6,450 nt of DNA from Vicinamibacteria bacterium (GTDB lineage Bacteria > Acidobacteriota > Vicinamibacteria > Vicinamibacterales > UBA2999): assembly GCA_025938035.1 (NCBI GenBank), contig JAICQE010000209.1, positions 1 to 6,450 on the forward strand, given 5' to 3'. The position numbers and the translations under genes are program-made. Each line of letters starts with the position of its first letter. The stretch's first letter is position 1. Below, piece after piece: positions 1-5,107 of this stretch. A model generated the notes under the pieces. That model saw nothing but the letters and a program-made list of their open reading frames with translations, had not been told where the DNA came from and did no database searches.

Positions 1-101
1 AGCGCCCGCTGGAACTGGGCGGCACTGACGACTCCCGCACCCAGAACGAGAACGAGAACGATCCGAACGGCCCGAACGATCCGAACGATCCGAACGATCA
101 T
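1..101 (-). CDS. N-terminus of an exported protein, cut by the left edge
   Basis: On the minus strand an ATG at 101-99 overlaps the TGA stop of the dehalogenase-like gene (ATGA), the usual mark of translational coupling. It opens a frame that stays open to the window edge, 33 codons. The visible residues form a plausible Sec signal peptide. An arginine-rich n-region, built from repeated Ile-Val-Arg triplets, covers residues 2-13. A hydrophobic core (IVLVLVLGAGVV) covers 14-25, and a Ser-Ala-Ala site at 26-28 is followed by Gln-Phe-Gln. The mature protein lies outside the window, so its function cannot be named. The coupling suggests co-expression with the upstream hydrolase in one leftward operon. 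The frame is too short to be listed by ordinary length cut-offs. The alternative is that it is chance coding in a simple repeat, but overlap, signal-peptide layout and open frame agree. Confidence 0.68.
   Translation of the reverse strand, partial: MIVRIVRIVRAVRIVLVLVLGAGVVSAAQFQRA
44..98 (-). repeat. Short tandem repeat: 9-bp unit x4 next to 6-bp unit x3
   Basis: On the plus strand the 9-mer ccgaacgat occurs at 72-80, 81-89 and 90-98, with a degenerate copy at 63-71 (ccgaacggc). It is preceded by three copies of gaacga at 44-61. The unit is a multiple of three, so copy changes keep frame. On the minus strand the 9-mer encodes Ile-Val-Arg, and the 6-mer encodes the Leu-Val alternation in the hydrophobic core of the edge gene's signal peptide. 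Confidence 0.85.
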
Positions 102-1090
102 GCCTTGAGAAAAGCCGTCAGCTCCGTGAGCACCTGATTCCAGACGGGCTCCTCTTCCTGAAGATTGTGCCCGCCGGGCAACCCCTTGCCCGTGACTTTC
201 ACGCCGCGTTCTTTCCACACCGCCAGTACATCGTACAGGCGCCCCATCGGTCCACGCTCGCCCCACAAGGTCAGCAGAGGGCACGCGACTTTCTTGTTCA
301 GGTCGGCCTCGTCGTGCTTCAGGTCGATGGAGGCCGCGGCCCGGTAGTCCTCGCACATCGCGTGGATGTTCTCCATCGTGCTGGTCGTCCGGTAATACTC
401 CGCCTGCACGTCGGACATCGGCTTCGCCTGGCGCTGGTCGGCCTGCGCCTTCAGTTCATTCTCGGGACCCGGTGCGGGTCGCAGGTAGTTGAACCAATGG
501 TAGTACGCGCGGACGAAATCGAGCGTCACGTGCGTGTAGAGGTAGTAGGTCGGCAGGATGTCCAGCACGGCAAGCTTCGTCACCTTGCCGGCGTGATCGA
601 GCGCCATGCGGTGAGCGACGCGTCCGCCGCGATCGTGGCCGACGACCGGGAACTTGTCGAAGCCGAAGTGCTTCATCACTTCGACCTGGTCGAGCGCCAT
701 CGCGCGCTTCGAGTAATTGGCATGGTCCGGCGTATCCGGCATCTTGCCGCTGTCGCCATAACCGCGCAGGTCGGGCGCGATGACCGTGTACTGCTTCGCC
801 AGCACTGGGCCGACGAAACGCCACGTAATGTGCGACATCGGCGCGCCGTGCAGGAGCAGGAGCGGCGGACCCTGGCCGCCCTTGACGACGTGGATCGTCG
901 TGCCGCTGGTTTTGACCTTCGAAACTGTAAAGCCAGGGAGAAACTTGCTCGTCTCTCCGGCCTGCTGGCCCGTCGACGCTGATCCGGCGCCAGGGGCCTG
1001 GGCCAGAACCGTCGATTCGAAAAGCCCGCGACCTGCCGCGGTTACGGCGGCAGCGGCGGTGATCTTCTGAAGCCATTCACGACGTTGCAT
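98..1090 (-). CDS. Tat-exported alpha/beta hydrolase, fluoroacetate/haloacetate dehalogenase type
   Basis: A 330-residue alpha/beta hydrolase. The N-terminus carries a twin-arginine motif (RREWLQK, residues 3-9), a short hydrophobic stretch and a likely cleavage site near VLA-QA (28-32), so the folded enzyme should leave the cytoplasm. The oxyanion-side HG is at 81-82. The nucleophile motif GHDRGGR puts Asp153 at the elbow with Arg154 and Arg157, the pair that binds the substrate carboxylate in fluoroacetate dehalogenases. Asp177, His198-Trp199 (halide pocket) and His308 follow. Spacing from nucleophile to second Asp (24) and to the His-Trp pair (45) equals that of the Rhodopseudomonas enzyme RPA1163 as I recall it. 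Tyr249 may be the third halide ligand. Family enzymes hydrolyse haloacetates to glycolate and are normally cytoplasmic, so export is odd. The substrate here is inferred, and an epoxide or ester substrate remains possible. ATG 1090 starts the Tat signal; no Shine-Dalgarno is seen. Confidence 0.85.
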   Translation of the reverse strand: MQRREWLQKITAAAAVTAAGRGLFESTVLAQAPGAGSASTGQQAGETSKFLPGFTVSKVKTSGTTIHVVKGGQGPPLLLLHGAPMSHITWRFVGPVLAKQYTVIAPDLRGYGDSGKMPDTPDHANYSKRAMALDQVEVMKHFGFDKFPVVGHDRGGRVAHRMALDHAGKVTKLAVLDILPTYYLYTHVTLDFVRAYYHWFNYLRPAPGPENELKAQADQRQAKPMSDVQAEYYRTTSTMENIHAMCEDYRAAASIDLKHDEADLNKKVACPLLTLWGERGPMGRLYDVLAVWKERGVKVTGKGLPGGHNLQEEEPVWNQVLTELTAFLKA

Positions 1091-1101
1091 ATGTGACTGG
1101 G

Positions 1102-1107
1102 ATTCTA
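1102..1107 (-). promoter_or_regulatory. Candidate -10 hexamer for the dehalogenase-like gene
   Basis: On the minus strand this reads TAGAAT, five of six matches to TATAAT, 11 nt upstream of the ATG at 1090. Transcription from it would leave a leader of only a few bases, consistent with the missing Shine-Dalgarno. The possible -35 (CTGCAA, 18 nt upstream) is poor, so the call rests on the -10 alone. Confidence 0.35.
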
Positions 1108-1141
1108 GGGCAAGTGGCGCTCCTGTTGCAGTCGGGCCCGT

Positions 1142-1651
1142 ATGCGATTTGCCTGTATTTTGACGATTGTCGCCACGTTGTCCGGAGCGGGATGCGCGAG
1201 CCTCGGCGGGCTGTCGAGCATCATCCAGCCGCCGCGGTTCGAGCAGGCGGAGGGACAGCCGGCCCAGCTGCGCATCCTCGGACCATCGCGCACGATGCCG
1301 CTGGGCGGAGCCGGCGTTCGCATCTGGCTGAAGGTGACGAACCCCAACGGGTTCGGTTTCACGTTGAGCACCGTCAACGCCGCGTTGATGCTCGAAGGCA
1401 GCCGCGCCGCCGACGCGGATTTCCCGCTTGGGCTCCCGTTGTCCGCGCGTCAGGAGTCGGTGATTCCGCTGGATCTCGCCATCAGCTTCTCTGATCTGCC
1501 AGGCGCGGCCGGCTCGCTGCGGAAGTTAGCAGTCGGCGGGAGCGTGCCGTACGAACTGGAAGGCACGGTCGGTGTGGACGCCGGACGTCTCGGGACACCG
1601 ACGTTCGGTCCGATGTTGCTGACGCGGGGAGAGATGCGCGTGGTGAGGTAA
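1142..1651 (+). CDS. Lipoprotein with an LEA14/WHy-type domain
   Basis: A 169-residue protein with a short lipoprotein-like signal. Residues 1-17 are hydrophobic, and Cys18 follows Gly-Ala-Gly, acceptable to the permissive lipobox pattern although the usual Leu at -3 is absent. The rest looks like one LEA type 2 (WHy) beta-sandwich. It has a strand rich in hydrophobics leading into the hallmark Asn-Pro-Asn-Gly turn (VRIWLKVTNPNG, 59-70), a central strand region around 80-115, and a final PYELEGTV strand (136-143). This domain occurs in plant desiccation proteins and in many bacterial lipoproteins; the bacterial role is unsettled, with envelope stress or protein stabilisation the usual proposals. 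The gene is divergent from the hydrolase, with 51 bp between starts. No upstream in-frame start exists nearby, so ATG 1142 is the natural choice, though neither a Shine-Dalgarno nor a good -10 is evident. Confidence 0.72.
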   Translation: MRFACILTIVATLSGAGCASLGGLSSIIQPPRFEQAEGQPAQLRILGPSRTMPLGGAGVRIWLKVTNPNGFGFTLSTVNAALMLEGSRAADADFPLGLPLSARQESVIPLDLAISFSDLPGAAGSLRKLAVGGSVPYELEGTVGVDAGRLGTPTFGPMLLTRGEMRVVR

Positions 1652-1668
1652 GAGCAGAGCTTCAGTAA

Positions 1669-1748
1669 TGCAAGATTCAAAATGCAAAATGCAAACGGCA
1701 AACGCAATCAGAACCGGTCCGTTTGCATGTTGAATTTTGCATTTTGCA
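1669..1748. repeat. Inverted array of 7-bp repeats (TKCARAA type), locus 1
   Basis: This AT-rich island lies between two convergent genes. The left arm reads as five heptads on the plus strand: tgcaaga, ttcaaaa, tgcaaaa, tgcaaac, ggcaaac (1669-1703). The right arm reads as four on the minus strand: tgcaaaa, tgcaaaa, ttcaaca, tgcaaac (1748 down to 1721). The arms can pair as a perfect 16-bp inverted repeat (1680-1695 with 1736-1751) or as a 10-bp stem (1689-1698 with 1719-1728). A 17-bp spacer (1704-1720) lies between the heptads. The 16-bp pairing reaches the TAA stop of the 1750-2541 gene. Its position suggests it may end transcription from both sides, but that is inference. The same layout recurs at 5019-5107. 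Confidence 0.8.
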
Positions 1749-1749
1749 T

Positions 1750-2541
1750 TTAGTTCTTCCGCGCCCGGCTTTCGCGCAGGTAGTGCGGGCTGTAGTGGAG
1801 CCCGTGCGGCGTCGTCACGCGATGGGCCTCCTTCTCGCGGAAGAAATTGGCCTTCGCCTCGCGCACCAGCGCGATTTCCTCGTCGGTGCACTCGCGCATC
1901 GTGACGTCCTCCCGCGGTACGAAGAAGACCTGACCGATGGGCAGATTGTGCGCGCCCGCAATCCCCTCGCCGGGCTGGAGCACGTAGCGGAACTCGCTGT
2001 CGTGCGCGTACCAGTCGGTCTCGACGCGCACGATCAGCATCGGCGCAATCGGACGCTCGAGGTTGTTGAAGACCGGCGTGTAGATCGTGTCCCAGCCATC
2101 CGGGGTCCTGAAGTTGATGTTCCCGCGCAGCGTGACGGCACCCTGGGGCGTGCCGAGGTCCTCAGGCACGATGAAGGCGCGCGTCACCTGCTTGGCGTCC
2201 TCCGGCGCGAACGGCGGGTTCGGGACGTGAAATTCCACCTGCTCCTTGATCATCCCGATGCCGCCGAAGGGCAGGACCATCTTCAGCGTGTAGATCGGCT
2301 GCCACTTTCCGCCGCTCGCCGTCTGCAGATAGGTGAACTGGTACTGCCCTTCGCCCTCGAACTCGACGTGGTAGGACTCGTGCGGCTCGAGCGCGGGATA
2401 GACCATGAAGCCGAGTCCGCTGCCGGCCTCGAGCACCGGGCAGTGCCGGGCGTGTTGGGGCAGGAGCGGCCGCTGGTTCTCGCGGCGGGGCTTCATGCCG
2501 ATTCCCGGCCTGATCCAGTTGGGAAATGTGCGGACTTCCAT
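1750..2541 (-). CDS. Cytoplasmic protein of unknown function, DUF6065-like layout
   Basis: A 263-residue protein with no signal peptide or membrane segment, so probably cytoplasmic. I do not recognise it with certainty. The run of landmarks resembles DUF6065 proteins as I remember them: an N-terminal Cys-Pro stretch leading into a GxGF segment (34-46), a beta-rich middle ending in Arg-Thr-Pro-Asp-Gly-Trp (145-150), a Pro-x-Phe-Asn-Asn motif (156-160), a Val-Glu-Thr-Asp-Trp-Tyr segment (173-178) and a Pro-Ile-Gly-Gln...Val-Pro-Arg segment (201-210). That family has no established activity. The C-terminal 45 residues are charged and probably helical. It is convergent with the lipoprotein gene and its stop codon touches the heptad-repeat structure. 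ATG 2541 is supported by a -10 hexamer ending 6 nt away rather than by a Shine-Dalgarno. Coding reality is strong; family assignment is tentative. Confidence 0.7.
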   Translation of the reverse strand: MEVRTFPNWIRPGIGMKPRRENQRPLLPQHARHCPVLEAGSGLGFMVYPALEPHESYHVEFEGEGQYQFTYLQTASGGKWQPIYTLKMVLPFGGIGMIKEQVEFHVPNPPFAPEDAKQVTRAFIVPEDLGTPQGAVTLRGNINFRTPDGWDTIYTPVFNNLERPIAPMLIVRVETDWYAHDSEFRYVLQPGEGIAGAHNLPIGQVFFVPREDVTMRECTDEEIALVREAKANFFREKEAHRVTTPHGLHYSPHYLRESRARKN

Positions 2542-2547
2542 TGGTGG

Positions 2548-2553
2548 ATTATG
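2548..2553 (-). promoter_or_regulatory. Candidate -10 hexamer for a leaderless start at 2541
   Basis: On the minus strand this reads CATAAT, five of six matches to TATAAT, with exactly 6 nt (CCACCA) before the ATG at 2541. Transcription would begin at or beside the start codon, giving a leaderless message, and no Shine-Dalgarno is present. A convincing -35 is missing at the normal distance. Confidence 0.45.
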
Positions 2554-2572
2554 TCCGCGAAGCCATTGTTGA

Positions 2573-2616
2573 GCGCGCCTTGTCAGGCGCGCATGGCGGA
2601 CCTGACAAGGTCCGCC
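2573..2616. repeat. Tandem hairpins with mutually complementary loops (REP-like)
   Basis: Two perfect stem-loops stand 2 bp apart. Hairpin 1 pairs gcgcgcct (2573-2580) with aggcgcgc (2585-2592) around loop TGTC. Hairpin 2 pairs ggcggacct (2595-2603) with aggtccgcc (2608-2616) around loop GACA. The loops are exact complements, and the 10-nt cores ccttgtcagg (2578-2587) and cctgacaagg (2601-2610) are reverse complements, so a kissing pair or an alternative long hairpin is possible. It lies in the divergent intergenic region, upstream of both starts. I think it belongs to a dispersed REP/BIME-like palindrome family, which is inference from form. Confidence 0.85.
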
Positions 2617-2647
2617 CCACGATCTCCGTGGTCCATCTCCCGGCGGG

Positions 2648-2653
2648 TATAAT
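2648..2653 (+). promoter_or_regulatory. Consensus -10 hexamer (TATAAT) for a leaderless GTG start
   Basis: A perfect TATAAT lies in strongly GC-rich sequence, followed by 7 nt and then the GTG at 2661, so predicted transcription starts at the first base of the start codon. It sits inside a small inverted repeat, ggcgg (2642-2646) and ccgcc (2656-2660), which could be an operator or chance. No good -35 is visible at 16-18 nt. Confidence 0.55.
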
Positions 2654-2660
2654 CACCGCC

Positions 2661-4616
2661 GTGACGCGCACCTTGTCGTCCGCGCTCCTGCTGCTCGCGG
2701 CTGCGGCCGTGCTCGCGAGCGTGCCTGTCTTTACGCAGCCGGCTCGACCCGCGACGCCGCCGGACATCGCCGGCGAATGGCGGCTCGAGAACAACGAAGA
2801 AGACACGACCGCCCAGCCGTCGCTCGGCGACTATCTTGGCATTCCGTTCAACGCCGCCGGACGCCTGCGGTCGGACACGACGGCGGAGTCGATCTGGGGC
2901 ACGCCCGAATACCAGTGCCGGCCGCACTCGGCGCCGCACCAGTGGCGCGGTCTCGGCGGTGCACGCATCCTCAAGGAACAGGACCCGCTCACGCGCGAGG
3001 TGAAGGTCTATCACATCCAGTTCATGCGCTCGCTCGACCGTCCGGTGTTCATGGACGGCCGGCCGCACCCGCCGGCGTATGCACCGCACAGCTGGACCGG
3101 ATTTTCGACCGGCGAGTGGATCGGCAACACGCTGAAGATCACGGCCACGCACTTCAAGGACGGCTACCTGAAGCGCGGCGGACCGCAGGTCAGCGACATG
3201 TACACGATGACGGAGTTCATCAGCCGCCACGGCGAGCTGCTGACGATCGTCAGCGTCACCGACGACCCGGTCTATCAGGACGAGCCCTACGTCCAATCGA
3301 CGACCTATCAGATCGATACGACGGCGACAACCGCAATGGAGACCTGCAACGGTTCGGCGTTTGCCGAGAACGGCGGGACGAATCGCCATCACGTGCCGCA
3401 CTTCCTGCCCGGGCAGAACGCCGACGCGCGGGCCGAATGGCTGAAGGACCTCAGCTGGATCCCTGAGGTCGCCGCGCTTGGCGGCGTGAAGACGACGTAC
3501 CCCGAATTCCGCGCGACGCTGAACGGGTCGATTCCGGAAAGCAAGCTGACCGTGCCGGCATCGAAGAGCGCGATCGATCTCGAGAAGCGCATCGCCGCAC
3601 AGGCCCCGCGCGACGGCGAGGTGCACGTCCTTCCGGTGCAGGGCAGCGTCTACATGCTGGTCGTCGACGGCAACAACGTGACCGCGCAGATCGGACGCGA
3701 CGGCGTGCTGATGGTGAACACGGCCGCCGCGCACATGACCGAGAAGCTGCAGGCGGCGGTCAATCAGCTCGCGACGAGCGTGCAGGCGCAGGCCGTGACC
3801 AACACCTGTGCGGGAGCGAACTGCCCCGGCTCGTGGGGATGGGCGAGCCCGTACATGAACGCGGTCATCGGCTCCCCCGCTCCGGCGCGCCCGCTGCGCT
3901 ACATCATCAATACCAGCGCGGCAGCGGAGAACGTCGGCGGCAACGAGAAGCTGGCGACCTCCGGATTCTTCCCCCGCGTGCAGGGCTTTGGCACCGCCGT
4001 GACGAGCGTGGGACGCGGCGCGTCGATTGTCGCGCACGAGAACGTCCTGAACCGGATGTCGACGGCCGCCGGCAAGCAGCCGGCGTTTCCCGCCGTCGCT
4101 CAGCCCACGGACACCTACTTCGACGAGTTCCACAAGCTGCCCGAATACGTCAACGGCGAGGCGGTCATCGTGTACCACGCGCCCGCCGCCACCACCGACG
4201 GCGACAGCATCGTGTTTTTCCGGCACTCGGAAGTGATCAGCGCGGGCAACCTGTTTTCAACCGTCAGCTACCCGGTGATCGAGGTCGACAAAGGCGGCAG
4301 CATCCAGGGCGTGCTCAACGGACTGAACCGGATTCTCGACCTCGCGGTGGCCGAGTACCGCGCGCAGGGGGGCACCTGGGTGATTCCGGGCCGCGGCCGG
4401 CTGTCGGATACGGCGGACGTGGCGTCGTACCGCAACATGATTCACATCATCCGCGACCGCGTTCAGGACATGATTAAGAGGGGCATGACGCTCGACCAGG
4501 TCAAGGCCGCACGGCCGACCATGGATTTCGATCGGCGCTATGGGTCAACGACGGGCGCCTGGACGACCGATATGTTCGTCGAGGCCGTCTATCGCAGCCT
4601 TCGGGAGAAAAAATGA
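2661..4616 (+). CDS. Secreted fusion: unknown N-terminal domain plus metallo-beta-lactamase-like domain lacking metal ligands
   Basis: A 651-residue protein. GTG 2661 is chosen because a Sec signal peptide starts there (hydrophobic residues 5-23, cleavage near FTQPA) and TATAAT precedes it. The ATG at 2526 would add 45 residues read through the hairpins and overlap the divergent gene. Residues about 35-235 form a secreted domain shared with the 5059-5829 product: WIGN (153-156), GY (168-169), DPVY (202-205), PY (209-210), Cys229. From about 320 to 620 the chain follows the metallo-beta-lactamase fold: PVQGSVYML (325-333), GGN (426-428), AHEN (458-461), DGDS (513-516), PGxG (576-579). The metal ligands are nearly all gone. 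HxHxDH is SAAAEN (419-424), AHTDGD carries Thr511, the bridging Asp is Asn530 and the last His is Arg578; only His459 remains. A metal-free binding or scaffold role is inferred. It heads a three-gene set. Confidence 0.85.
   Translation: MTRTLSSALLLLAAAAVLASVPVFTQPARPATPPDIAGEWRLENNEEDTTAQPSLGDYLGIPFNAAGRLRSDTTAESIWGTPEYQCRPHSAPHQWRGLGGARILKEQDPLTREVKVYHIQFMRSLDRPVFMDGRPHPPAYAPHSWTGFSTGEWIGNTLKITATHFKDGYLKRGGPQVSDMYTMTEFISRHGELLTIVSVTDDPVYQDEPYVQSTTYQIDTTATTAMETCNGSAFAENGGTNRHHVPHFLPGQNADARAEWLKDLSWIPEVAALGGVKTTYPEFRATLNGSIPESKLTVPASKSAIDLEKRIAAQAPRDGEVHVLPVQGSVYMLVVDGNNVTAQIGRDGVLMVNTAAAHMTEKLQAAVNQLATSVQAQAVTNTCAGANCPGSWGWASPYMNAVIGSPAPARPLRYIINTSAAAENVGGNEKLATSGFFPRVQGFGTAVTSVGRGASIVAHENVLNRMSTAAGKQPAFPAVAQPTDTYFDEFHKLPEYVNGEAVIVYHAPAATTDGDSIVFFRHSEVISAGNLFSTVSYPVIEVDKGGSIQGVLNGLNRILDLAVAEYRAQGGTWVIPGRGRLSDTADVASYRNMIHIIRDRVQDMIKRGMTLDQVKAARPTMDFDRRYGSTTGAWTTDMFVEAVYRSLREKK
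4603..4607 (+). promoter_or_regulatory. Shine-Dalgarno deciding the DUF6152 gene start
   Basis: GGGAG lies 5 nt before the ATG at 4613 and 8 nt before the second ATG at 4616. Both are in frame, so either is acceptable. The site lies inside the last codons of the preceding gene, showing coupled translation. Confidence 0.6.
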
Positions 4617-5008
4617 TGCGCAAGGTAATTCTTCTTCTGGTGGGATTCATCGTCGTCAGCGGCGCCGCCTGGGCGCACCATTCCTACGGCGCCACCTACA
4701 ACACGAAACAGGAGATCAAGCTCGAAGGGAAGCTGGTCCAGTTCGTGTACCGCAATCCGCACTCGTTCGTGCACGTCGAAGCGCCCGACACCGGCGGCGC
4801 GATGCAGCGGTGGGCGGTCGAGTGGGCGGGCACCTCGCAGCTGGCCAACACCGGCGTCACTCGCGAATCGCTGAAGGTCGGCGATCAGGTCGTCATCACG
4901 GCGCGGCCGTCGCGCGTGAGCGGCGAATACCGCGTGCTGATGGTCCGCCTGATTCGCCCGAGCGACGGCTTCACGTGGGGCTCGCGCGGCGGCGAGGTCG
5001 TTGACTAG
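4613..5008 (+). CDS. DUF6152 family secreted protein
   Basis: A 131-residue small exported protein. Residues 1-21 form a Sec signal peptide (MMRK, hydrophobic core, cleavage after AWA at 19-21), so the mature chain should begin His-His-Ser. The family hallmarks are present: AHHSYGATYN (21-30), an LEGKLVQF strand (38-44), the RNPHSFVHVEAPD segment (47-59), a WAVEWAG strand (67-73), the LKVGDQVVITARPS strand (87-100) and a terminal DGFTWG. No activity is established for DUF6152 that I know of. It appears to be a small periplasmic or surface beta-barrel, often found beside other secreted proteins of unknown role, as here. Its ATG overlaps the TGA of the fusion gene (ATGA, immediately followed by a second ATG at 4616), pointing to translational coupling and possibly a joint complex. 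Start 4616 would shorten it by one residue. Confidence 0.88.
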   Translation: MMRKVILLLVGFIVVSGAAWAHHSYGATYNTKQEIKLEGKLVQFVYRNPHSFVHVEAPDTGGAMQRWAVEWAGTSQLANTGVTRESLKVGDQVVITARPSRVSGEYRVLMVRLIRPSDGFTWGSRGGEVVD

Positions 5009-5018
5009 CGCCCTGTAG

Positions 5019-5107
5019 TTCAGAATTCAGAATGCAGAATTCAGGCGGAAGAGCCACCATGCCGCAGCGTTCTCGTTTTGCCTGCATTCTGCATGCTGCA
5101 TTCTGCA
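5019..5107. repeat. Inverted array of 7-bp repeats (TKCARAA type), locus 2
   Basis: The left arm on the plus strand reads ttcagaa, ttcagaa, tgcagaa, ttcaggc (5019-5046). The right arm on the minus strand reads tgcagaa, tgcagca, tgcagaa, tgcaggc (5107 down to 5080). The innermost heptads of both arms share the variant ending CAGGC, so the arms match in order as well as in consensus. The 33-bp spacer (5047-5079) holds the ribosome site and start codon of the next gene, and the right arm is coding sequence for its signal peptide. Architecture and consensus match locus 1 (1669-1748). Confidence 0.85.
5047..5051 (+). promoter_or_regulatory. Shine-Dalgarno deciding the start at 5059
   Basis: GGAAG, in the context gcggaagag, lies 7 nt before ATG 5059. 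The alternative in-frame ATG at 5032 lies inside the heptad repeat, has no ribosome site and would place nine polar residues before the signal peptide. Confidence 0.6.

Noticed and set aside
167..982. 271-residue plus-strand open frame
   Set aside because: It is the antisense shadow of the dehalogenase-like gene, which has a full set of family motifs; this frame has none.
2573..2616. Rho-independent terminator
   Set aside because: The stems are strong but no T-run follows on either strand, and the position is upstream of both genes rather than downstream.
1723..2652. 309-residue plus-strand open frame beginning MHVEFCILHL and looking exported
   Set aside because: It is antisense to the 1750-2541 gene. 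Its signal-like start is the heptad repeat read in the hydrophobic direction, and the body is Arg/Val/Asp-rich shadow sequence. It does illustrate how the repeat creates false signal peptides.
2526..2660. N-terminal extension of the fusion gene from ATG 2526
   Set aside because: The extra 45 residues are read through two perfect hairpins and a TATAAT, overlap the start of the divergent gene and push the signal peptide inward. GTG 2661 fits better.
2583..4226. 547-residue minus-strand open frame
   Set aside because: It lies entirely antisense to the secreted fusion gene. It is rich in Arg, His, Val and Gly with no recognisable domain, as expected of the complement of GC-rich codons.
1669..5107. 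CRISPR array
   Set aside because: The repeat units are 7 bp, contiguous and in inverted arms. There are no spacers of uniform length and no cas genes.
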